Assembly: GCF_002735905.1 (NCBI RefSeq)
Contig: NZ_PEBD01000004.1
Span: 1,116,001 to 1,180,000 of the forward strand
DNA from: Williamsia muralis
GTDB lineage: Bacteria; Actinomycetota; Actinomycetes; Mycobacteriales; Mycobacteriaceae
DNA length: 64,000 nucleotides
Reading direction: 5' to 3'
Both the position numbers and the translations under genes were made by a program. Each line of letters opens with the position of its first letter. Position 1 is the first letter of the stretch. This document shows positions 17,844-27,679 of this stretch, one piece after another. Under the pieces are notes generated by a model. The model was not told the DNA's origin. It saw nothing but the letters and a program-made list of their open reading frames with translations, and ran no database searches.

Positions 17844-17872
17844 TTGACAAGCTAGGGCATACCCCCTAGCGT
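17844..17872 (+). promoter_or_regulatory. sigma-70-type promoter with overlapping inverted repeat
   Basis: TTGACA (17844-17849), 17-bp spacer, TAGCGT (17867-17872). GCTAGGG and CCCTAGC (17851-17857 and 17864-17870) form an inverted repeat across the spacer and -10, ideal for repression. The ATACCCCCTAG segment resembles a half-site of CsoR/RcnR-type operators, but this is only a resemblance. It drives the diiron oxygenase gene with a leader of about 30 nt. Confidence 0.6.
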
Positions 17873-17909
17873 TCGTCTAGAACACGTTGCACAGGCCAGG
17901 AGAGTCGTT

Positions 17910-18911
17910 TTGACGAAAGCGCTGAAGTACGTCCCGGAACACACCCGCGACACCGATGGGCACGACTACGGCCAGGTCCTCGACGACCTGTCCAGCGCGT
18001 CGGTGCACAGGAACTTCGACCCGTATCTCGACATCGACTGGGACGCGCCGCACATGGCGATCACCGAGAACGACCCGCGGTGGGTGCTGTCCAAGGTCGT
18101 CGACCCGATCGGCAGGCACCCCTGGTATCAGCAACAGCCGCTCGACAAGCAGATCAAGATCGGCATGTGGCGCCAGGCCAACGTTGCCAAGGTGGGCCTT
18201 CAGTTCGAGTCCGTACTGATCCGCGGTCTGATGCAGTACAGCTTCAAACTCCCCAACGCAGCCAAAGAGTTTCGCTACACGACTCACGAGGCCAAAGAGG
18301 AGTGCAACCACACCCTCATGTTCCAGGAGTTCATCAACCGCACCGGGGTCGACGTTCCCGGCGCCAAGCTCGGCTACCGGTTGATCTCGCCCCTGGTCCC
18401 GTTGGCCTCCACCATCTTTCCCACGATCTTCTACTTCGGTGTGCTCGGTGGGGAAGAGCCCATCGACCACATCCAGAAGGACTTCCTGCGCAATCGCGAC
18501 GAGATGCACCCGACCATGATGGCCGTGATGCAGCTGCACGTCGCCGAGGAGGCCCGGCACATTTCCTTCGCCCACCACCTGCTGCGCGACACTGTGCCCC
18601 GCAAGTCGTGGGTGCAGCGCTTTCTCCTGTCGCTGATGCTGCCGATCGTCATGCGGGTGCTGTGCGGGGCGATCACCGTGCCACCCAAGTCTTTCGAGCG
18701 CGACTTCGACATCCCGCGCGAGGTCATGAAGGACATCTTCTGGAAGTCCGAGAGCTCCAAGCAGTTCCTCCGGAACGTCTTCGGTGATGTCCGGATGCTC
18801 GGAGAGCAGTGTGGCCTGATGAACCCGGTGTCGCGGGTGGTGTGGCGACTGCTCGGCATCGGCGGTCGTCCTTCGCGCTATCGCAGCGAACCGACGTACA
18901 CGGCGGCCTGA
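17910..18911 (+). CDS. AurF-type diiron oxygenase
   Basis: Protein of 333 residues resembling the p-aminobenzoate N-oxygenase (AurF) family. Helices with EAKEECNHTLMFQEF and HVAEEARHISFAHH carry the two ExxH-type iron motifs, with additional acidic ligands upstream (QFESVLI). The start is TTG 17910, set by GGAGAG 5-6 nt upstream. The next gene, 2 nt downstream, encodes an FprB-type ferredoxin-NADP reductase, the same pairing as Rv0885-Rv0886 in M. tuberculosis from memory, so the reductase probably feeds electrons to the diiron centre. The substrate is unknown; N-oxygenation of an arylamine is the family precedent. Confidence 0.85.
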   Translation: MTKALKYVPEHTRDTDGHDYGQVLDDLSSASVHRNFDPYLDIDWDAPHMAITENDPRWVLSKVVDPIGRHPWYQQQPLDKQIKIGMWRQANVAKVGLQFESVLIRGLMQYSFKLPNAAKEFRYTTHEAKEECNHTLMFQEFINRTGVDVPGAKLGYRLISPLVPLASTIFPTIFYFGVLGGEEPIDHIQKDFLRNRDEMHPTMMAVMQLHVAEEARHISFAHHLLRDTVPRKSWVQRFLLSLMLPIVMRVLCGAITVPPKSFERDFDIPREVMKDIFWKSESSKQFLRNVFGDVRMLGEQCGLMNPVSRVVWRLLGIGGRPSRYRSEPTYTAA

Positions 18912-18913
18912 GA

Positions 18914-20458
18914 GTGCCCCATGTGGTGACGCAGGCGTGTTGCGCCGATGCGTCGTGCGTCTACGCGTGCCCGGTCAACTGCATTCATCCGACTCCGGAC
19001 GAGCCCGATTTCCTCACATCGGAGATGCTGTACATCGACCCGGCCACCTGCGTGGATTGTGGTGCATGCGTGAGCGCCTGCCCGGTGGGCGCGATTGTTC
19101 CCGGCAACCGGATCGAGCCCGCGCACGAACGCTATCCGGCCATCAACGCCGACCACTACTCCGATGCAGCAACCCCGGCGGTCCGATTCCCGGTGGACCC
19201 GGGACTGCGCCTGCCCTTGGCGCCCATCTCGAAACCGAAGCCGATGGCCTCGCCCGGTGGGGAACCGGTGCGCGTGGCAATCGTCGGCTCAGGCCCGTCT
19301 GCGATGTATGCCGCGGACGAACTGCTCCGGTACCCGAACGTGAGCGTCACCATCCACGAGAGGCTGGACAAACCATTTGGTCTAGCCCGTTACGGTGTTG
19401 CGCCCGACCATCTCTCGACACGCAAGGTGATGGCTCTGTTCGACGAGATCGCGCGCAACGACCGGCTCGACATCCTGTTGAACAGTGAACTCGGCCGCGA
19501 CGTCACCTTGTCCGAGCTCCAGCGAGACAACCACGGGGTGATCTACGCGGGCGGCGCAGGCACCGACCGCCGGTTGAACATACCTGGTGCCGATCTGGAC
19601 GGCGTGGCCAGCGCGACCGACTTCGTCGGTTGGTACAACGGTCATCCGGACTTCGCCGATCGGGAGTTCGATCTCTCGTCGCGCCGAGCAGTCGTGATCG
19701 GGAACGGCAACGTGGCACTCGACGTCGCTCGCATCCTGGCAACCGATCCCGAACGCCTGGCTTCCACGTCCATCTCACGACCGGCTTTGGATACATTGCG
19801 CTCGGCGAACATCGACGAGATCGTCGTGGTCGCTCGTCGTGGTCCGGCCGAGGCTGCGTTCACTCTCCCAGAACTGATCGGGTTGGCCGACGGAGGCGTC
19901 AACGTGGCGCTCGATTCCGACGCCGTGGCCGCTGTTCGCGCCAGTACGGGCAGCGATGATCACACAGTCGAGACCAAGCTGCGGTTGCTCGCCGAATTGG
20001 CCGATCGCCCAGCGACTTCGGGGCCAACCATCCGCATTGTCTTCCTACGGTCACCTCTCCAGATCGAGAGCGACGGAGTCGGTGCGGTCACCGGGGTCAC
20101 ATTCGGGATCAATCGCCTCGATTCACAGAGGGGTGGAATCGAGGCGACCGGCGAGGTGGAGACCATCGATGCCGGACTGGTTCTGACGTCCATCGGGTAC
20201 CGCGGTGTCGAGGTCGCTGACCTCCCGTTCGACCACACCCGCGGGATCATCCCGAACGAACAGGGCAGGGTCGTGACGTCCGCAGGTCCGACACCAGGTC
20301 TGTATGTGACCGGATGGATCAAACGAGGCCCGTCAGGGTTCATCGGGACGAACAAGTCCGACTCCGCCGAGACGGTGGCGAGATTCCGCGAAGATCTCGA
20401 AGCCGGCCTACTGTCAGCGCCGGCTGTGAGGCGGCGGCGGCGGCTTTTGAACCACTGA
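18914..20458 (+). CDS. fprB: ferredoxin/NADP+ oxidoreductase FprB-like
   Basis: Fusion protein of 514 residues. The N-terminal ferredoxin module (1-60) has CCADASCVYACPVNC and CVDCGACVSACPVG, binding two Fe-S clusters. An adrenodoxin-reductase-type flavoprotein follows: FAD loop VAIVGSGPSAMYAA, NADP loop VVIGNGNVALDVA, and TGWIKRGPSGFIGTNKSD near the end. GTG 18914 gives VPHVVTQACC, the mycobacterial FprB opening. The protein stops soon after NKSD and lacks roughly 60 residues that extend M. tuberculosis FprB (from memory); the catalytic core is complete. It is probably the redox partner of the AurF-like oxygenase encoded just upstream. Confidence 0.9.
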   Translation: MPHVVTQACCADASCVYACPVNCIHPTPDEPDFLTSEMLYIDPATCVDCGACVSACPVGAIVPGNRIEPAHERYPAINADHYSDAATPAVRFPVDPGLRLPLAPISKPKPMASPGGEPVRVAIVGSGPSAMYAADELLRYPNVSVTIHERLDKPFGLARYGVAPDHLSTRKVMALFDEIARNDRLDILLNSELGRDVTLSELQRDNHGVIYAGGAGTDRRLNIPGADLDGVASATDFVGWYNGHPDFADREFDLSSRRAVVIGNGNVALDVARILATDPERLASTSISRPALDTLRSANIDEIVVVARRGPAEAAFTLPELIGLADGGVNVALDSDAVAAVRASTGSDDHTVETKLRLLAELADRPATSGPTIRIVFLRSPLQIESDGVGAVTGVTFGINRLDSQRGGIEATGEVETIDAGLVLTSIGYRGVEVADLPFDHTRGIIPNEQGRVVTSAGPTPGLYVTGWIKRGPSGFIGTNKSDSAETVARFREDLEAGLLSAPAVRRRRRLLNH

Positions 20459-20514
20459 CCTCGCGCACTCCGCTGCAACCGGAGGGGGAGGGTGGCGTTT
20501 GAGGTCGGCCATGT

Positions 20515-20572
20515 CCTCCGACTTCAGTCGTTCGCTCCGGTTACTACCGGAGGATGTCGCTGCAGTCGGAGG
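20515..20572. terminator. nested hairpin between convergent genes
   Basis: Outer stem CCTCCGACT (20515-20523) with AGTCGGAGG (20564-20572) encloses a second hairpin, CTCCGGT-TACT-ACCGGAG (20535-20552). It lies between the fprB stop and the convergent small gene, so a bidirectional terminator is likely, although there is no T-run. Confidence 0.6.
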
Positions 20573-20584
20573 TTGTCGCGGCGA

Positions 20585-20839
20585 TCAGGTGGTCACGTCG
20601 GAGGCGGAATCACGCTGCGCCCCAGTCTGGTCCAAGACATCCTGAACAGCCTGTGGAGTCGTCGTGCCGCCCTCGACGACGTAGATGCGCTCGCCTTGGT
20701 GGGAACCGTTGGCCCACGTGTCGTTCTGCTGCCAGTCGATGATCTTGCCGTCGTTGTCGAACGCGATGGCGTCGTAGTCGGGATGTTCTCCCGCGAAGTG
20801 GGCGATCTGACGGGCTGTGGCGCTGACTTCTTCAGACAT
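20585..20839 (-). CDS. small hypothetical protein
   Basis: Protein of 84 residues beginning MSEEVSATARQIAHFAGEH. It is acidic and hydrophilic with no signal peptide, membrane segment or cysteine. The middle (YDAIAFDNDGKIIDWQQND) looks like a compact beta-hairpin region and the C-terminus is Thr/Gln-rich. The protein reads like an ordinary soluble domain, with codon use like its neighbours, so I consider it real. It stands alone between fprB and the greA terminator. I recognise no family. Confidence 0.55.
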   Translation of the reverse strand: MSEEVSATARQIAHFAGEHPDYDAIAFDNDGKIIDWQQNDTWANGSHQGERIYVVEGGTTTPQAVQDVLDQTGAQRDSASDVTT

Positions 20840-20910
20840 GGCGCCCGAGTACCCGGACTGCAGCCGTTCGACACATGGTGTGGCCCGGCCGGTGTCGGTG
20901 GCCTGCGCAC

Positions 20911-20957
20911 AAAAATGCCCTACCGGCGACGTCCTTCGTGGACGCCCCGATAGGGCA
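20911..20957 (-). terminator. intrinsic terminator of greA
   Basis: On the minus strand, TGCCCTATCGGGGCGTCC pairs with its near-complement across a CGAA-type loop (20916-20957) and is followed directly by TTTTT. This is a classical Rho-independent terminator 14 bp after the greA stop. Confidence 0.85.
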
Positions 20958-20970
20958 CTCGAGTGCTTGC

Positions 20971-21465
20971 TCAGGCGTGGTACGGCTCCGCGCTCACCAG
21001 GGTCACCGAGATGGTGGCCCCGCTGGGCACGGTGTACTTCCGGGTCTCGCCGACCTTGGCGTCGATCAACGCGCCGCCCAGTGGCGACTTCGGTGAATAG
21101 ACCTCGAGCTTCTCATCGGACGAACCCTGTTCGCGGGTCGCGATCAAGAAGGTCTCGGTGTCGTTCTCGTCGCCGTCGTAGTACACCTTCACCACGGAAC
21201 CGGGCAGTGCCACCCCCGACTGCGTCGGCGTCTCGCCGACCTTTGCGGTGTTGAGCAACTCCTGGAGCTGACGGATGCGGGCCTCTTGCTGACCCTGCTC
21301 GTCGCGGGCGGCGTGGTAGCCACCGTTCTCTTTGAGGTCACCCTCTTCGCGGCGCTCGTTGATCTCGGCAGCAATCACCGGACGATTCGCGATGAGGGCG
21401 TCGAGCTCCTCTTTGAGCCGATCATGGGACTCCTGGGTAAGCCAGGTCACCTCGGTGTCGGTCAT
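20971..21465 (-). CDS. greA: transcription elongation factor GreA
   Basis: Protein of 164 residues that rescues backtracked RNA polymerase by stimulating transcript cleavage. The N-terminal coiled coil (residues 10-80) carries the acidic tip [18 protein letters not shown], followed by the C-terminal FKBP-like domain ([18 protein letters not shown]). Length and sequence are almost identical to mycobacterial GreA. ATG 21465 is set by GGGAG 8 nt upstream; an in-frame GTG nine bases earlier would sit on the SD itself. An imperfect hairpin (about 21495-21518) lies in the leader region. Confidence 0.97.
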   Translation of the reverse strand: MTDTEVTWLTQESHDRLKEELDALIANRPVIAAEINERREEGDLKENGGYHAARDEQGQQEARIRQLQELLNTAKVGETPTQSGVALPGSVVKVYYDGDENDTETFLIATREQGSSDEKLEVYSPKSPLGGALIDAKVGETRKYTVPSGATISVTLVSAEPYHA

Positions 21466-21561
21466 GCTCGTCACTCCCTCTCGTTAAATACAGCAACACG
21501 GCCCCTCTCGGGACCGTGTATCAGCCAAGAGTAGCAGGACATATGGACACGGCTCGAATTC

Positions 21562-22335
21562 TTATCGAATTGTGCCCTGCTGGGCGAGGGCCGTGCGGTA
21601 GCTGGGTTCACGGCTCTTGAGCCATCCGACCACCAGGTACGTCAGCGGCATGATGGCCACCTCGACCAGCGTTTTCCACACGAATCCGATGAGGGTGTAG
21701 TTGATGAAGTCCGACCAGGTCGAGATGCCCAGAGCCGACGCTGCGATGGAACAGAAAACGAGGGTGTCGAAGAATTCACCGACCACGGTCGAACTGAAAA
21801 GCCGGGCCCACAAACGTTTTTCTCCCGAGCGCTCTTTCATCTTCACGAGAACCCAGGAATTGAGGAATTCCCCCACGACATATCCGGCGAGCCCGGCGGC
21901 GAGGAATTGCGGAACCACTCCCGCGACGGTCTCGAAGCTTTCTTGACCGTCGTAGAAGTCGGCGGCGGGCAGATGGACGGTGAGCCAGAAGCACAGGGAA
22001 GCGATCAGGAGTACGGCGAAACCGGTGAGGATCGTGCGGCGCATCGCCTTGAAGCCGTACACCTCGCTGATCACGTCGCCCAGCACGTAGGCGAGGGGGA
22101 AGAGGTAGAACGCTCCGTCGGTGACCAAGCCGTCCATGGACAGGGGCCCGAAGTCGAAGTGGAGGTCGGTGAACAACACCACACCTTTGGTGCCGGTGAT
22201 GTTGCTGATCATCATCACGCCGACGAAGAGTCCGACGAGCGTGGGGAAGTAGTGACTGGTGATGGTGGCGAACGCCGGGCCCGTTCCCTTGGCGGTGAGC
22301 GGGTCCGGCTGCCCAGACTGTGTTGTTGGTGTCAT
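21562..22335 (-). CDS. queuosine-precursor (VUT/YhhQ-family) transporter
   Basis: Membrane protein of 257 residues with about six hydrophobic helices. Family marks are MMISNITGTKGV, PLAYVLGDVISEVYG and the AGYVVGEFLNSWVLVKMK segment. YhhQ-type proteins import 7-cyano-/7-aminomethyl-7-deazaguanine for queuosine tRNA modification. No queuosine-synthesis genes are close, consistent with salvage. It lies between greA and a DUF4307 gene, all on the minus strand but with spacers that suggest separate transcription. Confidence 0.88.
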   Translation of the reverse strand: MTPTTQSGQPDPLTAKGTGPAFATITSHYFPTLVGLFVGVMMISNITGTKGVVLFTDLHFDFGPLSMDGLVTDGAFYLFPLAYVLGDVISEVYGFKAMRRTILTGFAVLLIASLCFWLTVHLPAADFYDGQESFETVAGVVPQFLAAGLAGYVVGEFLNSWVLVKMKERSGEKRLWARLFSSTVVGEFFDTLVFCSIAASALGISTWSDFINYTLIGFVWKTLVEVAIMPLTYLVVGWLKSREPSYRTALAQQGTIR

Positions 22336-22454
22336 GGGTGCCGATTATGGGGCACGTCCGGGCCTGCCGGCGCGGCGGTCACGTGCTGCGGTGAGCGTCG
22401 CGCATCGGTGTGAACCGGTGCGCGAGGCACCGGGCCATACGGACTACAGAGAAG

Positions 22455-22883
22455 TCAGGGGGCCACGAGGTATGGCGGCACGGTGTCACTGCATCCGTAC
22501 ACCTCGCCGACCGCGGGAGGGGCAGAGGTGCGGACCACTGCAGACATCGGGAGCCGGGGGTCCTCGGATGCCGGGACGTACACCTCGCGGCGCCCGGTCT
22601 CGGACCCGTCCTTGGATCTGGCTCGCACCACGCACGTGGCGGGGACGGTCGGGTCCTTGCGGTTGACGGTGAACTTCACCTCCACCGAGGTGTCGTCGAG
22701 GATGTCGTATCCGGTGGCTTCGCCGGAGATCTCCGGATCGGCGAACCGCTGGTAGGCGAGCCAGGCGATCACCACGCCGATGATGATCACCAGGCCGGTG
22801 AGAGCGAGGAACCAGCGTCTGCGTGATCGAGGTGTGCGTTCGGCCGGATAGCGGCCCTGCGGGAGGCTGCGGGCGCTGGTCAT
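22455..22883 (-). CDS. DUF4307 membrane-anchored protein
   Basis: Protein of 142 residues. A basic N-terminus (RTPRSRRRW) precedes one membrane helix (FLALTGLVIIIGVVIAWLAY), and the rest is a predicted extracytoplasmic beta-rich domain (VEVKFTVNRKDPTVPATCVV). It corresponds to Rv1081c by position beside greA and mca. It has two external cysteines, possibly a disulfide. Function unknown; divergent from mca, which suggests a possible link to redox or detoxification, but nothing in the sequence proves it. Confidence 0.82.
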   Translation of the reverse strand: MTSARSLPQGRYPAERTPRSRRRWFLALTGLVIIIGVVIAWLAYQRFADPEISGEATGYDILDDTSVEVKFTVNRKDPTVPATCVVRARSKDGSETGRREVYVPASEDPRLPMSAVVRTSAPPAVGEVYGCSDTVPPYLVAP

Positions 22884-22994
22884 GGGTTCATACCTACCAT
22901 GGAGTGGCAGAACCGAGACCGGCGCGGCGCGAGCCCGGGGTGCGGTGGGAGTATGGACAGGCGATCGACGACGGTGTGAAGGTGAGGACTACGC

Positions 22995-23885
22995 GTGGGT
23001 GGACTACGACTCATGGCGGTGCATGCGCACCCTGACGACGAGTCCAGCAAGGGTGCGGCCACCATGGCCAAGTACGCGGCCGAGGGCCACGACGTTCTGG
23101 TGGTGACCCTCACCGGTGGTGAGCGCGGGGACATCCTGAACCCGGCGATGGACCTGCCGGGCATCAAGGACCGCATGCCGGAAGTCCGTCGCGAGGAGAT
23201 GGCCAAGGCGGCGGCAGCTCTCGGTGTGCAGCAGACCTGGCTCGGGTTCGTCGACTCGGGGTTGCCCGAAGGTGACCCGCTGCCACCGGTGCCGAAGGGC
23301 TCGTTTGCCACGGTCCCACTCGACGAGGCCACCGAGGCGTTGGTACGGGTGATCCGGGATTTCAAACCGCACGTGATGATCACCTATGACGAACTCGGCG
23401 GCTATCCCCATCCCGACCACATCCGGTGCCACGAGGTGTCGATGGCGGCGTACGAGACGGCGGGCGACCCGGATCGGTTCCCTGACGCCGGCGAACCGTG
23501 GACGGTGTCCAAGATCTACTACACGCACGGCTTCATCCGCGACCGGATGGTGTTGTTCTCTGACGAGTACGCCAAGATCGGCAAGGAGAGCCCCTTCAAG
23601 GAGTGGCTCTCGAAATGGGATCCCGAACGCGGCAACCTGATGGGCCGCGTGACCACCCAGGTGACATGCGGCGAGTACTTCCCGCAGCGCGACGAGGCGC
23701 TCCGGGCCCACGCCACGCAGATCGACCCGAACGGCGTGTTCTTCGCGGTCCCGATGGACTGGCAGCTCCGGCTGTGGCCGACCGAGGAGTTCGAGTTGGC
23801 GAAGACCAGGGTCAAGACCGCAATCCCCGAGACCGACCTGTTCGCGGGAATCGAACCCGATGCAAGTGAAGGTGAGGCGTCATGA
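22995..23885 (+). CDS. mca: mycothiol S-conjugate amidase
   Basis: Zinc amidase of 296 residues that cleaves mycothiol conjugates to a mercapturic acid and GlcN-inositol, the detoxification step for electrophiles and antibiotics. The LmbE-type zinc site is visible: AHPDDES (H12, D15) and the later [26 protein letters not shown] and HATQIDPNG are highly conserved in Mca rather than in the deacetylase MshB. GTG 22995 matches the family start. It overlaps the next gene by 4 nt. Presence of mca implies mycothiol in this organism. Confidence 0.95.
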   Translation: MGGLRLMAVHAHPDDESSKGAATMAKYAAEGHDVLVVTLTGGERGDILNPAMDLPGIKDRMPEVRREEMAKAAAALGVQQTWLGFVDSGLPEGDPLPPVPKGSFATVPLDEATEALVRVIRDFKPHVMITYDELGGYPHPDHIRCHEVSMAAYETAGDPDRFPDAGEPWTVSKIYYTHGFIRDRMVLFSDEYAKIGKESPFKEWLSKWDPERGNLMGRVTTQVTCGEYFPQRDEALRAHATQIDPNGVFFAVPMDWQLRLWPTEEFELAKTRVKTAIPETDLFAGIEPDASEGEAS

Positions 23886-24107
23886 GTGCCACTGCATACG
23901 CTGCGGCGCAGCTCACCGATGTGTTGGCCAAGACGGAGGGTCCCGAATTCGGCAAGGCGTCGCCGCTCGGCCTCCTGGTCATCTTGTTGCTGCTGGTGGG
24001 AACCGTCTTCCTGATCTGGTCCATGAACCGGCACATCCGCAACCTGCCCAAGAAGTTCGAGCGGGACCATCCTGAGGCCGACCAGGCCGCCGACGACGGG
24101 ACCGACC

Positions 24108-24136
<29 letters not shown>
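23882..24136 (+). CDS. small single-pass membrane protein (Rv1083-like)
   Basis: Protein of 84 residues: a short N-terminal part, one membrane helix ([18 protein letters not shown]), a basic juxtamembrane segment ([13 protein letters not shown]) and an acidic tail. It is coupled to mca by an ATGA overlap and overlaps the start of the following gene. Position matches Rv1083 from memory. Function unknown; conservation of linkage to mca is the only clue. Confidence 0.78.
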
Positions 24137-26147
<2,011 letters not shown>

Positions 26148-26317
26148 TCCATCGCCCAATCGAACCGCCGGCGAGTAGTCGGGCGATCCTGCGTGTGGTG
26201 GCCCGCGACGTCCAGCATGTCGAGGTGGCGCTCGAACGGATCCGCTCGGCGGAAGCGGTGGACCACTCCGAGAGCATCATCGTGCTGTCACGAGTGGTCG
26301 ACCGCGGCCGGCCCTGA
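26148..26317 (+). pseudogene. fragment resembling the C-terminus of an Lrp/AsnC regulator
   Basis: The frame reads LRVVARDVQHVEVALERIR then SESIIVLSRVVDRGRP, which looks like the last ~50 residues of an AsnC-type effector domain (the S-xIVLSxVV ending is characteristic). No HTH-encoding part exists upstream, because the preceding DNA is the YyaL-like gene in another frame. It is either a remnant or a short stand-alone protein from the in-frame TTG at 26144. Confidence 0.4.
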
Positions 26318-26348
26318 TCGCTCCGGAGGCCGCTCCTGACATGCGACA

Positions 26349-26378
26349 TTGGGCATCGCGGCATACACGTGCTACTTT
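26349..26378 (+). promoter_or_regulatory. promoter of the aro leader transcript
   Basis: TTGGGC (26349-26354), 18 bp, TACTTT (26373-26378), then 7 nt to the GTG of the leader peptide. The geometry predicts transcription starting at or next to that GTG, so the leader peptide would be translated from a leaderless mRNA. Confidence 0.55.
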
Positions 26379-26385
26379 GGCCGAC

Positions 26386-26460
26386 GTGAACATCAGTGCG
26401 CGCGTGTATTGGCGCTTTATCGAGGCTCCGGGTGGAGCCGCCGATACAGCGCTACGCTGA
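26386..26460 (+). CDS. aromatic-amino-acid leader peptide of DAHP synthase attenuator
   Basis: Short frame of 24 residues, VNISARVYWRFIEAPGGA then DTALR, containing consecutive Tyr-Trp-Arg-Phe codons (26407-26418), all three aromatic amino acids. It ends just before the terminator that precedes the DAHP synthase gene. Such a peptide lets ribosome stalling sense charged aromatic tRNAs. No SD precedes it and the promoter spacing predicts leaderless translation. Attenuation of a DAHP synthase gene by a leader peptide has, from memory, a precedent in corynebacteria. Confidence 0.75.
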   Translation: MNISARVYWRFIEAPGGAADTALR

Positions 26461-26519
26461 CGCGTCCACACACCCGGAGCCCCGAGCAGTGACCACCTTT
26501 GGTCGCTGCTTTTTTCTTT
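26424..26519 (+). terminator. attenuator: alternative hairpins and intrinsic terminator before DAHP synthase
   Basis: GGCTCC at 26424-26429 can pair with GGAGCC at 26434-26439 or with the identical GGAGCC at 26476-26481, giving mutually exclusive structures. The terminator is AGCAGTGACCA-CCTT-TGGTCGCTGCT (26485-26510, 11 bp with one G-U) followed by TTTTTTCTTT. Stalling at the Tyr-Trp-Arg-Phe codons just upstream would change which pairing forms. This is the architecture of ribosome-mediated attenuation. Confidence 0.8.
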
Positions 26520-26574
26520 GTCAGGGCACCGGTCAACAGGTGATGGTGCCCTTCGAATCAGGAAGGCACACAAC

Positions 26575-27654
26575 ATGACCAGCGGACTCCATGGACACGG
26601 AACGTTGTCCGGTCCCAACACCTCGGACCGCAGGATCCGTGCGCTGCGCGAGATCCCTTCACCCGACACCGTGCGCGCCGAACTGCCGCTGACCGGCCGT
26701 CGGGCCGAAGTGGTGCAGCGCGACCGCGACGAGATCGCCGACATCCTGGCGGGTCGCGACGACCGGCTGCTCGTCATCGTCGGGCCGTGCTCGGTGCACG
26801 ACCCGGTTGCCGCCATCGACTACGCGCGCCGGCTGGCACCCATCGCAGCCGAACACGCCGATCGGCTGAAGATCGTGATGCGGGTGTACTTCGAGAAGCC
26901 GCGGACCACGGTCGGGTGGAAAGGCCTCATCAACGACCCCGGCATGGACGGCAGTTTCGACGTGGAGCGTGGACTGCGCGTCGCCCGCGGCCTGCTCCTC
27001 GACCTCATCGATCTGGGACTGCCCGTCGGTTGCGAGTTCCTCGAACCCACCAGCCCGCAGTACATCGCAGATGCGGTGGCGTGGGGCGCGATCGGCGCCC
27101 GGACAACGGAGTCGCAGGTGCACCGGCAGCTGGCGTCAGGGCTGTCGATGCCGATCGGATTCAAGAACGGAACGGACGGGAACGTCCAGGTGGCTGTCGA
27201 CGGTGTGAAAGCCGCTGCAGCGCAGCACGTCTTCTTCGGAGTCGACGACTTCGGTCGGGGTGCGATCGTGGAGACCGAGGGAAACACGGACTGCCACATC
27301 ATCTTGCGCGGCGGCACCGCGGGTCCGAACTTCGATGTCGGCTCGGTGGACGGGGCACTGGCATCGCTCGCCAAGGCAGGTCTTCCCGAACTCGTCATGA
27401 TCGACTGCTCCCACGCCAATTCCGGTAAGGACCACATCCGGCAGGCGGAAGTTGCCACCGAGGTCGCCGCGATGATCGCGAGCGGTCAGCGCGGGATCAG
27501 CGGAGTCATGCTGGAGAGCTTCCTCGTCGCCGGTGCCCAGGCACCGGACGCCGAGCCCCTCACGTACGGACAGTCGGTCACCGACAAGTGCATGGACTGG
27601 GATGCGACGGTGACTGTGATGCAGGCACTTTCGGCGGCCAAGACGCGGATCTGA
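26575..27654 (+). CDS. 3-deoxy-7-phosphoheptulonate (DAHP) synthase, type I
   Basis: Enzyme of 359 residues that joins phosphoenolpyruvate and erythrose 4-phosphate in the first shikimate-pathway step. Type I (AroFGH) marks are VGPCSVHDP, RVYFEKPRTTVGWKGLINDP, GARTTESQVHR, FKNGTDGN and DCSHANSGKDH. ATG 26575 follows AGGAAGG at 8 nt. The leader upstream indicates control by charged aromatic tRNAs. M. tuberculosis relies on a type II enzyme (AroG), so this E. coli-type isozyme is a notable lineage difference, shared with corynebacteria. The YyaL-like gene upstream is not part of the unit because of the promoter and attenuator. Confidence 0.95.
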   Translation: MTSGLHGHGTLSGPNTSDRRIRALREIPSPDTVRAELPLTGRRAEVVQRDRDEIADILAGRDDRLLVIVGPCSVHDPVAAIDYARRLAPIAAEHADRLKIVMRVYFEKPRTTVGWKGLINDPGMDGSFDVERGLRVARGLLLDLIDLGLPVGCEFLEPTSPQYIADAVAWGAIGARTTESQVHRQLASGLSMPIGFKNGTDGNVQVAVDGVKAAAAQHVFFGVDDFGRGAIVETEGNTDCHIILRGGTAGPNFDVGSVDGALASLAKAGLPELVMIDCSHANSGKDHIRQAEVATEVAAMIASGQRGISGVMLESFLVAGAQAPDAEPLTYGQSVTDKCMDWDATVTVMQALSAAKTRI

Positions 27655-27679
27655 CCGCAGCGGGTGGCTGGTCGGTGAC

